Below, in pieces: positions 42,828 through 51,631 of a stretch of DNA of 64,000 nucleotides; position 1 is the first letter of the stretch, and each line of letters opens with the position of its first letter. A program made the translations under genes and the position numbers. The notes beneath the pieces were generated by a model. The model was not told the DNA's origin, ran no database searches, and was given only the letters and a program-made list of their open reading frames with translations. Source of the DNA: CAYZJR01 sp964503045 (GTDB lineage Bacteria > Cyanobacteriota > Vampirovibrionia > Obscuribacterales > Obscuribacteraceae). The stretch spans positions 32,239 through 96,238 of the forward strand of contig CAZCZI010000022.1 in assembly GCA_964503045.1 (NCBI GenBank), read 5' to 3'.

Positions 42828-44900
42828 ATGAAAAACATCGAATCCGACAATTCAAATTCCTCCTCAATCGGCGATTTCGCTCAGTCCGCGCTTTATGCCG
42901 GTGTCCAGACGCCAATCGACGGCATCACACAGCTGGTCAACCACACGGCAGGTAGCGATGTCTTGCCTTCGGTGCAGCTCATAGATGCTCCTCAAGAAGC
43001 CGAGTTTGGCAGCGCCAGATGGCACGTTCAGCAAGTCGGCGGAGCCGCCGGCATGATATTGCCGTTTTTGGCAGTCTCCAAAGTCACCCGAGGCGCCATG
43101 GGCAAGGTCGGCTTGACCGCAGCAGAATCGGCGGTCGGTACGGAAGGACTTTGGAATGCACGAACCAAGCTTGCCATCGCCGAAAGCAGCATCAGCGGAT
43201 TTGTATATGACGCAGCTCTCAAGCCAGTACAAGCAGGGGAAGGAAACTTCTGGGAAGCACGCCTGAAGCACGGTCTGACCGGTGCGGCAACATTTGGAAC
43301 TCTCACCGCCGGTAGTATCGGTTTGAGAGGACTCGGCTCAACCGCTTTAGCAAGAGCAACCGGTACTGCATCGCTTCTGAAAAACGAAGTGGCTGCTGGG
43401 GCGCTTTCCGGTTTGCCTGCAGGTCTTGTCGCTGCAGAATCGAGTTCGCTTTTGATCAATGGTCGCCACGCAAGCGCAAAAGATTTGGCGCAGTCTGCAT
43501 ACACAATGACGTTTGTCGGCGGCGCGCTGAGCGGCATGCACCAACTGGCCGGACAACAGGCTCGCAACGCAGAAAACATAAAGAACTTTGATCCCAGTCG
43601 AGTTTCCACAATTATGGAAACAGCCAAGACCAAGTTGAGCGGCCTTGGCGACAGAGTTGATTCATTCATGGCTTCAATCAATCCACTGCTTGCGATGCAA
43701 CCTGAATTTGCCATGGTCGGTGGTGGCAATATGAAAATGGGCGCTGTCGAGTTGGCGCGCAGGACTTCTAAACCACAAGACAACGTCTTGCAAATGGCTG
43801 CTGTGAAAGAGCCAGGATTGAAACCTGGCGATCACTCCACCGTTTCAACTGTTCTTGGTGATGGTGCAGCAAAGGGATCCACGGCCAAGGGAATGGAAGT
43901 CACCGGTGACGGCAAGCTTCAAGAAAGACAATCAAAGCGCGGACGAAGAGATGGCAGCGAAAAGAGAGAAGAACAAGAGCGCGAGCCTTTTGCCGAAGAA
44001 AGGCCGACTTTAATCCAAGCTCTTAGAGAGCAAGGTTTTGACAATGTCGCCGACTTCGTTAGGAACAACGCCAAGTTGCGCGATCAAAAAGTAGTCCGCG
44101 AACTGGGCAACGGCAACGACAGCCCTGTCGTGTTAGAGCTGGCTCCTAGCCCAGAGTTTCCTGAAGGTGGCGCGCTAAAGGTGACCATTCCCGAAGGCGG
44201 CTATGATAGAACCTGGGGCAAGAGATCTTTTGACGCCAAGCTGTTGACCAAAGTACACGAAGTCGATGTCGAAGGCACGAGTGCCATTGCCTATGTCTAT
44301 GTTCAAGAGCTTGTAGATGTACTGCCACGGTATACGCCGGACCAACTCAACGAATTCTTCGCCAAAGTTGAGGAAGCAGGACTGGAGTGGACAGATCCAG
44401 GCGATCACCCAACCAAGCAAGTCGGCGTCAGCCGCGAAACCGGAGAACTGGTGCTTATCGACTATCCATGTGTCGACAAGCCGGGCTCCAACGAAACTCT
44501 GCAAGCAATTATCGGCGGCAAAGAACGAGCTGAAGAAATCTGGGAAAAAGAAGACAAGGCAACCGGACCACTCGAAGAAGATGTTCCGAAATACGATCAA
44601 GAGCGTGACGTTGACGTAGAGCGCCGCAGACAAGATGTACTGTCTCAGAAGACTGAAACAGATCGCGAGATTCTACAGCAGTTGATAGATGGTTTCGAAC
44701 TAAAAGAAATCGCAGAATATATTGCCTTGACGCAGGGCTGGACTAAAGGAAGCAAGGGAATGCCTGACACGAATCGCGCATTGCCGCTAGTGAAAAAGGT
44801 GAAGGCCGAAGCTGAAAAACTGGGCTTGATTGAGAAGAAAGGCAAGACGACCCGCCGCGAAGAATCTGACGATCCAATGGCAACTGAAGACGAATACTAG
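42828..44900 (+). CDS. Effector-like protein: Gly/Ala-rich N-terminus and kinase-like C-terminal domain
   Basis: A 690-residue protein. Residues 10-260 are Ala/Gly-rich with several weakly hydrophobic helices (VGGAAGMILPFLAVSKVTRG; LTGAATFGTLTAGSIGLRGL), like membrane-active segments of polymorphic toxins. A charged linker follows (about 340-400). Residues about 405-560 look like a reduced protein-kinase fold: lysine in GGALKVTIPEG, a helix, then VGVSRETGELVLIDYPCVDK, where LIDY would replace DFG. No HRD motif is seen, so catalysis is doubtful. The tail (560-690) is charged and helical. No signal peptide. The gene stops 4 bp inside the convergent TPR gene. The kinase reading is tentative. Confidence 0.6.
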   Translation: MKNIESDNSNSSSIGDFAQSALYAGVQTPIDGITQLVNHTAGSDVLPSVQLIDAPQEAEFGSARWHVQQVGGAAGMILPFLAVSKVTRGAMGKVGLTAAESAVGTEGLWNARTKLAIAESSISGFVYDAALKPVQAGEGNFWEARLKHGLTGAATFGTLTAGSIGLRGLGSTALARATGTASLLKNEVAAGALSGLPAGLVAAESSSLLINGRHASAKDLAQSAYTMTFVGGALSGMHQLAGQQARNAENIKNFDPSRVSTIMETAKTKLSGLGDRVDSFMASINPLLAMQPEFAMVGGGNMKMGAVELARRTSKPQDNVLQMAAVKEPGLKPGDHSTVSTVLGDGAAKGSTAKGMEVTGDGKLQERQSKRGRRDGSEKREEQEREPFAEERPTLIQALREQGFDNVADFVRNNAKLRDQKVVRELGNGNDSPVVLELAPSPEFPEGGALKVTIPEGGYDRTWGKRSFDAKLLTKVHEVDVEGTSAIAYVYVQELVDVLPRYTPDQLNEFFAKVEEAGLEWTDPGDHPTKQVGVSRETGELVLIDYPCVDKPGSNETLQAIIGGKERAEEIWEKEDKATGPLEEDVPKYDQERDVDVERRRQDVLSQKTETDREILQQLIDGFELKEIAEYIALTQGWTKGSKGMPDTNRALPLVKKVKAEAEKLGLIEKKGKTTRREESDDPMATEDEY

Positions 44901-45538
44901 TGGTTCGGCGACGAGTTTGAAACGTGCTCCATCAACTCTTCGTGCCAAGCATCCATTTCGCTTTGTACCTTTTTCGCATCAGGACATTTGGCAATCTCTT
45001 TGTAGATCGCCAATGACTCTTTGTACTTGCCCGCGTGACAAAGAATGTCTCCGAGCGACCATTTGTAGTCGAAGCTGTTAGGTTTCAATTGAAGCGCTTT
45101 GCGGATGTACAACTCTGCTTCTTTGTATTTCTTGCGCAGCATGCAAACATCAGACATGGCGACGTTTGCCTCTATAAACTTCGGTTCGATTGCAAGCGAT
45201 TTCTTGAAGTAATCTTCTGCGCTTTGCACTTCGCCCAAGGTTCTCGATGTGTTTCCCAACTGAAACCAGCCCACATACGACGATGGATAGACACGCACCG
45301 CTTCTTTGTAGCATTTGATTGCTTGGTGAATCTTTCCGTCGTGCATCCAAACCTTCCCAGCATCAATTAGAGCACCGCTCTTTTTCCACGCCTTTAGGTC
45401 GCCACCGACGAACTTCCCGTGGCTATCAGTGTTTGATATGGATTGACTCGTTTGTGCCCAACCGGAGAAGGGAGCTACTATGGCAAGGGTCAATGCCAAT
45501 GCCAACAACAGCGGTGTGCGCGTGCGCTTGCCCGACAT
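44897..45538 (-). CDS. Exported TPR-repeat protein
   Basis: 213 residues with an N-terminal signal peptide (TPLLLALALTLAIVAPFSGW, then AQ) and four to five TPR units (GKIHQAIKCYKEAVRVYPSS; AEDYFKKSLAIEPKFIEANV; AELYIRKALQLKPNSFDYKW). TPRs mediate protein-protein contacts, so a scaffold role outside the cytoplasm is likely. Its ATG directly follows the TAG of the decarboxylase gene with no spacer, so the two genes are translationally coupled, though no functional link is evident. Confidence 0.85.
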   Translation of the reverse strand: MSGKRTRTPLLLALALTLAIVAPFSGWAQTSQSISNTDSHGKFVGGDLKAWKKSGALIDAGKVWMHDGKIHQAIKCYKEAVRVYPSSYVGWFQLGNTSRTLGEVQSAEDYFKKSLAIEPKFIEANVAMSDVCMLRKKYKEAELYIRKALQLKPNSFDYKWSLGDILCHAGKYKESLAIYKEIAKCPDAKKVQSEMDAWHEELMEHVSNSSPNH

Positions 45539-47179
45539 CTATGAGAGAGCCGCTTTTACTTTCTTGCCGAAGTGATCGGTCAACCGCTTTAGTGTCGGAG
45601 AAATGTCGTCTTCAGAAAGAACGGCATCGATCAAGAAAAGTTGATCGCTCTTATCTGCTTCTTTGAGTGCCTTTTGAAACTCGTTGCGCGTCGTTGCTTG
45701 GGCGCCGCTTCCGCCGACTGCTTTTGCAATCGCCGTGTAATCCCAGCGTTGTAAATCGTAGTAGTCGCGTTTCTGATCGATAAATCTGAGCATTGCATAA
45801 CTGGCATTGTTGAACACGATAACGATAGGCTTCAAGCCTAGTTTGCAAGCTGTGCTTATCTCCATGCCGGTCATTTGGAATCCACCGTCGCCGACTAGAA
45901 TTATTGCTCGTCGTTTTGGATTTGCAATCTGCGCACCAATTCCCGCCGGCACTCCGAAGCCCATCGAAGAGTAGTATCCGGGCGCGATGAAGATGTCTGT
46001 CTTAAGGCTCATTCCGGCATACAGGCAATCGCCCACATCAGAGATGACGGAGAATTTTTCACTCAGCAAAGAGTTGAGATCTTCAATAATTCCGGCAACC
46101 GTAAGCGGATTGTCGCCAGTTGTCGGATGCAACTGCTCAGGCTCAATGGTAGGAACGGTGAAGCGCACGGCAGGCTTGATTTTGCTTGTCGTGGAATCAA
46201 GCAGTTGCTCAATTATTGATTTGAGGTCGATGCCGTGATATGTGTGATATCCAATCGTGAGTTCTTTCGCGGTCGCTTGAATAAGCGTGGCAGCAGGCAA
46301 TTTTGCTGTGTAGCCGCCGGTTTCCATTTCTGTAAGAACTGCGCCCAACGAAATCACGCAGTCTGCCGACTCGACATACTCTTTGACTTTGGGATTGCCA
46401 AACTGACCAAAATAGTTGCCAATAAAATTTGGATGGCTTTCCGGAAAGCAGGCCTTTCCTAGGATTGACGTGACCACCGGCAGATTCAATGCTTCTGCAA
46501 GTGCCACCACTTTTTCTTTCAAACTAAACCGCCGAATTTCGACGCCAACTAGAAGAATTGGTCGCTTCGCCCCTTTGAGGCGATCGATGATTTCGTTAAC
46601 GGCTTCTTCCATTGCCGGTGATTCGCCTTCAACTGACGCTGGTGCCCGCGATACCGTTTCGATTTCGCAGTTGACCATGTCTCTGGGAATCTCGATATAA
46701 CCTGGTCTTGACTGCTTGAAAGTAGTATCGAAAACTCTGTCGATTTCTTCTTGCGCGGTTTGAGGGCTGCTCAAAATTGTTTGAGCTTCCGTTACTTCTC
46801 TAAATACATTGAATTGTGTGTCGAAGGTTTTTACGCAGTGATGGAGCTGAGGTTTTTGGTTTCTGAAGCGAGTTTCGGGGCTGCCGCTAATAACTAAGAC
46901 CGGCGATTCTTCAGCATATGCGAGGCCCACTGGATTGATCATGTTGAGGCCGCCGGCGCCGTACGTGACGAGCGCTACACCCAAACCACGAAGTCTTGCG
47001 TAGCCATCGGCAGCAAACCCAACTGAAGGCTCGTGGGTCAGAACCACGGTTTTCAAGTCTGTTTTGGCTTGAGCGGCATACAGAGGAAGTACGAAGTCAC
47101 CAGGAATACCAAAGGTGGTGTCTATCCCAGAGTCTTTGATGCGCTTGAAAATGTAGTCAGCCAGCTTGGTTTTTGCCAT
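45539..47179 (-). CDS. ThDP-dependent 2-keto-acid decarboxylase (pyruvate/indolepyruvate type)
   Basis: A 546-residue thiamine-diphosphate enzyme that decarboxylates 2-oxo acids to aldehydes. Features are FGIPGDFVLPLY, catalytic glutamate in LTHEPSVGFAADGYARLRG, the paired histidines in QLHHCVKTFD typical of pyruvate/indolepyruvate/phenylpyruvate decarboxylases, and the ThDP/Mg motif GDGGFQMTGMEIS followed by FNNASYAML. Acetolactate synthases lack the HH pair, favouring a decarboxylase. Substrate unresolved. The aldehyde product could feed an aldehyde dehydrogenase such as the one at 1.1 kb, but no link is shown. Confidence 0.88.
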   Translation of the reverse strand: MAKTKLADYIFKRIKDSGIDTTFGIPGDFVLPLYAAQAKTDLKTVVLTHEPSVGFAADGYARLRGLGVALVTYGAGGLNMINPVGLAYAEESPVLVISGSPETRFRNQKPQLHHCVKTFDTQFNVFREVTEAQTILSSPQTAQEEIDRVFDTTFKQSRPGYIEIPRDMVNCEIETVSRAPASVEGESPAMEEAVNEIIDRLKGAKRPILLVGVEIRRFSLKEKVVALAEALNLPVVTSILGKACFPESHPNFIGNYFGQFGNPKVKEYVESADCVISLGAVLTEMETGGYTAKLPAATLIQATAKELTIGYHTYHGIDLKSIIEQLLDSTTSKIKPAVRFTVPTIEPEQLHPTTGDNPLTVAGIIEDLNSLLSEKFSVISDVGDCLYAGMSLKTDIFIAPGYYSSMGFGVPAGIGAQIANPKRRAIILVGDGGFQMTGMEISTACKLGLKPIVIVFNNASYAMLRFIDQKRDYYDLQRWDYTAIAKAVGGSGAQATTRNEFQKALKEADKSDQLFLIDAVLSEDDISPTLKRLTDHFGKKVKAALS

Positions 47180-47370
47180 GAAAGATCACCTATCAATGCC
47201 GAAGACAGCGAAGCGATGTCGGCTGCCTGAGGGCAGTTGTCGACAAATACTGTCAACATTCGCTGGCGAGCCACGATTCGCGCGACAAAATTGTATCGGA
47301 TTGCCGCTACTTTTGGGAGGAATGGTAAGCTTACTATCAACTCCTAAGCAAGCTTTCAAGATTTTTTGCA

Positions 47371-48099
47371 ATGCCCAAATCAAAACGAAAAGGAATGGGA
47401 GCACGCCGCCAACCGCCGAGCGTGGCAAGCAATGATGATCTTGATGAAACCGAAAATGGCGAGCTGGAAGTACCCTCTCAGCAAAGATCGAGGCAACCGA
47501 GACGGCGCACTGTGGAGCTTCCAGCCGAAGCCCTATATAAGCGTCCCTTGTGGGTTCATTTCATTCGTTACTTTGGACTGATAGTAATCATCGTGCTTAA
47601 CGTCAGCATGGTGATGGCCAACATCGAGCACCATCAGAAGGGCGAAGTCATTGATATCTCCAAAGAAATCATCTGCTACCTGTTTCTTCTGCTGATCGAC
47701 GCCACCATGCTATTCCCCATCCTTTTTGAGATCAATTCAGCCAAAGTTACTCTTGAGGGAATAAGAATCGGCACTACGCTTTGGCGCCGCACTTATAAGT
47801 GGCAAGACATAGTCAAATTCAATCGTGGACCGTCTTATCTAAAGCTGGCAATTATCAAGACGAAGAGATGTTTTTATTTGATAAATAAGAAAGACGTGAA
47901 AGAGTTCGACATGCTGGCCAAAGTTATCGAGGCGAGAGCCGGAAAACCAGGACCTGAGCCGGTTATTGAAGCCGACAAGGCTGTCCCTGCAATCGAGACC
48001 GTCAAGCCGTCGAATGAAGCCGAAAAGGGCGACAAAGGCGGCGAGAAGCAGATTGTCGAGCCGCAGAATCCATCGGTGCAAGACGAAGCCACGTCGTGA
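47371..48099 (+). CDS. Membrane protein with PH-like domain
   Basis: 242 residues. The basic/polar N-terminus (1-60) is followed by two membrane helices (about 62-84 and 100-120; YFGLIVIIVLNVSMVMANIE) and a short beta-rich domain (about 122-190; SAKVTLEGIRIGTTLWRRTY, KWQDIVKFNRG) of the bacterial PH-like type that follows two helices in many small membrane proteins. The C-terminal 55 residues are acidic and disordered. Function unknown. It is divergent from the decarboxylase operon and precedes the B12-binding mutase gene by 77 bp. Confidence 0.75.
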   Translation: MPKSKRKGMGARRQPPSVASNDDLDETENGELEVPSQQRSRQPRRRTVELPAEALYKRPLWVHFIRYFGLIVIIVLNVSMVMANIEHHQKGEVIDISKEIICYLFLLLIDATMLFPILFEINSAKVTLEGIRIGTTLWRRTYKWQDIVKFNRGPSYLKLAIIKTKRCFYLINKKDVKEFDMLAKVIEARAGKPGPEPVIEADKAVPAIETVKPSNEAEKGDKGGEKQIVEPQNPSVQDEATS

Positions 48100-48176
48100 A
48101 AGGCGCGTGATTTATACTATGTAGGCGTTCTTTCTATTTTGATGGGCGCCGCTTTCGATTGGGACTTAGGACTGAA

Positions 48177-48602
48177 ATGGCTAATTTAGTGATGGCAAAG
48201 GCAAAAATTCGCGTACTGATTGGTAAACCCGGGCTCGACGGGCACGATCGTGGCGCCAAAGTGGTGGCGCGGGCTCTCAGAGACGCAGGTATGGAAGTCG
48301 TCTATACAGGCTTGCACCGCTCTCCTGAAGAGATCGTCGAAACGGCGATTCAGGAAGACGTCGACGCCATTGGTCTTTCGGTCTTGTCGGGCGCCCACAT
48401 GACCCTTCTGCCGCGGGTGGTGGAACTTTTGAAAGAACAAGGAGCCGATGACATCCTTGTATTTGGTGGCGGAGTCATCCCCGACGAAGATCGACAAGAG
48501 CTTCTAAAGCGCGGAATTACTGAGGTTTTTGTGCCAGGGGGCGGAACTCAAAAGACAATCGAGTTTCTCAAGAACCGATTCGGCGACAGGCTCAAGGACT
48601 GA
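48177..48602 (+). CDS. Methylmalonyl-CoA mutase, B12-binding (small/C-terminal) subunit
   Basis: A 141-residue cobalamin-binding protein with the base-off/His-on motif GLDGHDRGAKVVARAL (DxHxxG), GLSVLSGAHMTLLPRVVELL and FGGGVIPDED, all characteristic of the C-terminal domain of methylmalonyl-CoA mutase or its separate small subunit. It works with a large catalytic subunit, not in this window, to interconvert methylmalonyl-CoA and succinyl-CoA. With PccB at 31.6 kb it implies propionyl-CoA handling. ATG 48177 has AGGA five bases upstream; a TTG at 48159 is less likely. Confidence 0.93.
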   Translation: MANLVMAKAKIRVLIGKPGLDGHDRGAKVVARALRDAGMEVVYTGLHRSPEEIVETAIQEDVDAIGLSVLSGAHMTLLPRVVELLKEQGADDILVFGGGVIPDEDRQELLKRGITEVFVPGGGTQKTIEFLKNRFGDRLKD

Positions 48603-48806
48603 GCCGCCGGATTTTTGAAGACGGGAAACTAGATTAAATTCCCTTAGGGCAAGTCTATTTGGGCTTTCAAGACGGGTATATCCTCTTGGGAGTAGATCGC
48701 GAAGCTTAAATTTGATCCTCGTACATTAAATCAGCGAGACATCTCTTGAAAGCCTGGTATACTTCTCGTGTGATGGACTATTCACCTCCTTTTTGGGGCC
48801 CGCAAC

Positions 48807-49013
48807 GTGGAAGATTTCAACTCTAAACCAATCGAACGAATGCCGTTCTGGGAAGGTATAACTGAAGCCTTTGGGATCGTTGCGGAGTCGCGCCTGCCAA
48901 GTCGCAAGAATGCAGTAGAGACGGTCGGAAAGACCAATCTAGTGTTCGCGATGGCAAATTGCGGTTCCGCCGAACTCGATGAGTGGGACAAGTTATACTC
49001 GACCGACACATAG
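48807..49013 (+). CDS. Small hypothetical protein (possible partner of MazF-like gene)
   Basis: A 68-residue ORF from GTG 48807 with GGGG eight bases upstream. The sequence (EDFNSKPIERMPFWEGITEA, ending DEWDKLYSTDT) is acidic at the C-terminus and has balanced codon use like its neighbours. A TATACT -10-like box is at 48758-48763. It lies 157 bp before the MazF-like toxin gene on the same strand, with a long inverted repeat between. Size and position fit an antitoxin, but no DNA-binding motif is recognisable, so the role is open. Confidence 0.5.
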   Translation: MEDFNSKPIERMPFWEGITEAFGIVAESRLPSRKNAVETVGKTNLVFAMANCGSAELDEWDKLYSTDT

Positions 49014-49046
49014 GCAGTTTCAATTTAATCCCAAAGTGAGGGTTCG

Positions 49047-49099
49047 AAAGAGCCCTTTTCGTGTTGGCGTTCATATCTGAGTTGAATTTCGGGCTCTTT
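49047..49099. other. 9-bp inverted repeat with long loop between small ORF and MazF gene
   Basis: AAAGAGCCC (49047-49055) and GGGCTCTTT (49091-49099) are perfect inverted copies 35 nt apart, with a short T run at the right end. It may be a terminator for the 48807 ORF or a regulatory structure ahead of the toxin gene. Confidence 0.55.
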
Positions 49100-49170
49100 T
49101 AGCTGCTGCTACAATTAGGGCAATACGTTTGTATTGCTTTATTTCTTCCATTTACTAGTTATCGTCGTTA

Positions 49171-49605
49171 ATGTCCTCTGCAAAGCCTCCTACACAGTTT
49201 CGTAAAGGTGATGTCGTATTGGTGTCTTTTCCGTACACCACGGATGATGGACAGACGCAAACCAAACGCCGTCCTGCCGTGCTGATTTCTAACGACTACA
49301 ACAACTCTCGCTTGGACGATGTGCTGCTCGTTCCTTTGACAAGCAACACGACAAGAGCAGGCAGGGAGCCTACGCAGGTTGTCGTGGCCATGAATACACC
49401 GGAAGGGCAGCAGGCAGGGTTGCGTCTCGACAGCGTCATCGACTGCACCGTCATTGCTACCATTCCCAAAACACTCTTGGTCAGCAAGATTGGTGCATTT
49501 CCTCAAGAGGTTATGGAACGCGTCGATCAATGCTTGATGATCGCAATGGCAATTGGAAGACCGATAGGACCGGCCGGAACTCCTGAAGACATGCCGCCTG
49601 CATAG
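49171..49605 (+). CDS. MazF/PemK-family toxin (mRNA interferase)
   Basis: A 144-residue protein with the MazF/PemK fold: FRKGDVVLVSFPYTTDDGQT, KRRPAVLISNDYNN with the conserved Arg, VPLTSNT and GLRLDSVIDCTVIATIPKTL. Family members cleave single-stranded RNA at short motifs and are held in check by an antitoxin. No MazE-like gene is adjacent; the only candidate is the 68-residue ORF upstream. Stand-alone PemK-like proteins also occur. The 3' end is convergent with the SAM hydrolase gene, 19 bp away. Confidence 0.85.
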   Translation: MSSAKPPTQFRKGDVVLVSFPYTTDDGQTQTKRRPAVLISNDYNNSRLDDVLLVPLTSNTTRAGREPTQVVVAMNTPEGQQAGLRLDSVIDCTVIATIPKTLLVSKIGAFPQEVMERVDQCLMIAMAIGRPIGPAGTPEDMPPA

Positions 49606-49624
49606 TATGAATGTGTAGTTTCGG

Positions 49625-50404
49625 TCAGCCTTCGAGGCGAACCGAGGTGCCCACTTCTGCATTGAGCGAGTCGTCGGCGCGACCTTTGTGGATTGCAATT
49701 TCAAGGTAGCCATGGCTGGCCCTGAAGGCCACGGGTTTTCCTGTTTCAACTGATGAATAAGTTCCGCGAATGTCTGCCACGTACTTGCCCTTCAAGTAGC
49801 ATCGGCCGCCGGTCTTCACTTTGTCGTTGGGAATATTGCTGATCAAGTTTCCAAATCGGTCTATGTGAATGACGCTGCCTTTGATCTTTCCATCGACAGA
49901 TTCGACTTGGTGATCCGTAAGTTTCGCCAAAGAGTCGATCTCAATCGGAGTGCCGAATTTATGCGGTTCTACACCGTTAGCTAAATGACCTGCCACCGGG
50001 CCGAAAATATCTCTTGTGTGAAATGTATGAGAAACATATGGCAGCCAATACTCTTTCTTGTTCAGTTCAACGGCGTTGAAGTCGGCTTGTTCTGCCAATA
50101 CCAGTGAGAAGATTCCGTTGTCGGGACCAATGAAACATTCTCTGTCGTTATACAACAGTATGCGTCTTTGATCGGATCCGACTTGTGGATCGACGACGAC
50201 GATATGAATTGTTCCTGGCGGAAAGTACTTGTAGGCGCAAGTGATGATCCAAGCTGCTTGTGCGACATTCCATGGTTCGACATCATGCGAGACATCGACT
50301 ATGTTTGCTTCGGGTGCGATTGACAGAATTACACCTTTGACGACACCAGTGTAGCTGTCTTTCAATCCGAAATCACTGGTGAATGTGATTAGAGGTCGCG
50401 ACAT
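49625..50404 (-). CDS. SAM hydrolase/chlorinase-type protein (DUF62 family)
   Basis: A 259-residue member of the S-adenosyl-L-methionine hydroxide adenosyltransferase family, which splits SAM to adenosine and methionine. The hallmark N-terminus ITFTSDFGLKDSYTGVVKG, the segment VVVDPQVGSDQRRILL, FIGPDNGIFS and the C-terminal-domain motif GSVIHIDRFGNLISNIP are present. It is the last gene of a three-gene run (folK, acpS, this) with 18-33 bp spacers. Its biological role in most bacteria is not settled. Confidence 0.9.
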   Translation of the reverse strand: MSRPLITFTSDFGLKDSYTGVVKGVILSIAPEANIVDVSHDVEPWNVAQAAWIITCAYKYFPPGTIHIVVVDPQVGSDQRRILLYNDRECFIGPDNGIFSLVLAEQADFNAVELNKKEYWLPYVSHTFHTRDIFGPVAGHLANGVEPHKFGTPIEIDSLAKLTDHQVESVDGKIKGSVIHIDRFGNLISNIPNDKVKTGGRCYLKGKYVADIRGTYSSVETGKPVAFRASHGYLEIAIHKGRADDSLNAEVGTSVRLEG

Positions 50405-50422
50405 ATGGTGTGAATCTCTCCC

Positions 50423-50803
50423 TTAATTGCTGTATGCCACCACAAATGCGGTTGCGAATTCCTTTTCGTGACTGACCGAGACTTCGAATCTGGTCAGTCC
50501 AAGCTTTGCTGCCAACTCTTTTGCTCGTCCGTGAAGAACGACATTTGGTGCCCCTGACGGGTGCCGCACGATCTCGACATCTTTCCAGCTAATGGTGCGC
50601 CAACCGGTGCCCAATGCCTTGGAAACGGCTTCTTTGGCTGCAAATCGCCCTGCAAGAGTGGTGGCTCTATGGGCGGGCCGGCTCAAAACGTACTCGACCT
50701 CGCCGGCAGTCAGAATTTTGTCGAGAAACTTCTGGCCGTATTTTTCATATGTTTGTTCAATGCGCTTCACTGAGCAAATGTCCGTTCCGACCTTCAGTTC
50801 CAC
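50423..50803 (-). CDS. acpS: Holo-[acyl-carrier-protein] synthase
   Basis: A 126-residue 4'-phosphopantetheinyl transferase that activates acyl carrier protein by adding the CoA-derived arm. The magnesium/CoA motifs VGTDICSVKRIE and GRFAAKEAVSKALGTG are intact, as is VSVSHEKEFATAFVVA at the C-terminus. It lies between folK and the SAM hydrolase gene on the same strand. Confidence 0.95.
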   Translation of the reverse strand: MELKVGTDICSVKRIEQTYEKYGQKFLDKILTAGEVEYVLSRPAHRATTLAGRFAAKEAVSKALGTGWRTISWKDVEIVRHPSGAPNVVLHGRAKELAAKLGLTRFEVSVSHEKEFATAFVVAYSN

Positions 50804-50836
50804 ATCAACGTTCCTCTTGATTCTATAGGTGCTTGC

Positions 50837-51442
50837 TTATCGACCCTCTGTGCGGGTTCCATACAAAAACACCAATTCTGGCTCCACCAGATCTTCGTGC
50901 AATTGAGTAACTGTCTTGTGCAGAGTCGGATGCATTAGATTCGGTGCGATTTCCAGAAGCGGCACCAGCGCAAAGGCGCGCTTGTGCATTCGCGGATGCG
51001 GAATGTGCAAACTGGATGAATCGCAGGTCTCATCACCAAAAACGAGAATGTCGAGGTCAATAATTCTCTTTCGCTTGATCGGATTGTGACGGCGTGCACC
51101 GCAATCCGACGCGTGCATCTTCGTCAGCCGATTTTCAACATCGAGGCAGGCTTCCAAAAGCGATTCTGCCGACATATTGGTCTCGATTGCCGCCACAGCG
51201 TTGACGAACCACTCTTTGTCATATTCGTCGCCCACCGGCTCTGTTTCGTACAGACTCGAGCATTCGACTACCTTGATGCCATGAATGTCTTTCAAAAGTT
51301 GCATCGCCTGCTGAACGTAACCCACTCGATCGCCGTCATTGGAGCCAAGTCCAATATAAGCCCGCACCTGGCGATGATTTCCTCTAACTTTTCTTTGCGG
51401 GTCTGTCACTGGTGGGAGTTCTGAGTTGCTAAGCTCAGACAT
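50837..51442 (-). CDS. folK: 2-amino-4-hydroxy-6-hydroxymethyldihydropteridine pyrophosphokinase
   Basis: A 201-residue enzyme of folate synthesis that pyrophosphorylates the pterin before dihydropteroate synthase. Signatures are AYIGLGSNDGDRVGYVQQAM, SSLYETEPVG, FVNAVAAIETNMS and IKRKRIIDLDILVFGDE followed by IPHPRMHKRAFALVPL. The N-terminal 25 residues and the last 20 extend beyond the core. ATG 51442 is used instead of an earlier TTG. It heads the folK-acpS-SAM hydrolase run. Confidence 0.94.
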   Translation of the reverse strand: MSELSNSELPPVTDPQRKVRGNHRQVRAYIGLGSNDGDRVGYVQQAMQLLKDIHGIKVVECSSLYETEPVGDEYDKEWFVNAVAAIETNMSAESLLEACLDVENRLTKMHASDCGARRHNPIKRKRIIDLDILVFGDETCDSSSLHIPHPRMHKRAFALVPLLEIAPNLMHPTLHKTVTQLHEDLVEPELVFLYGTRTEGR

Positions 51443-51631
51443 TATATACAATTATGTTTGTTCAACCTTTCAATCGTCTGCTGCTTGATTTCTGAATTGG
51501 TCGTCTTTGTGAGGACTTCAAAGGCAGACGGCAGCCTGCTAAGATGCAAGTGGGAGTGCTTGGCGGAATCTCCCGGTATCAACTTTTGGCGTTTGGCTAG
51601 CTCCCTCCTGGTGCCAGGCACTTTTAATCAG

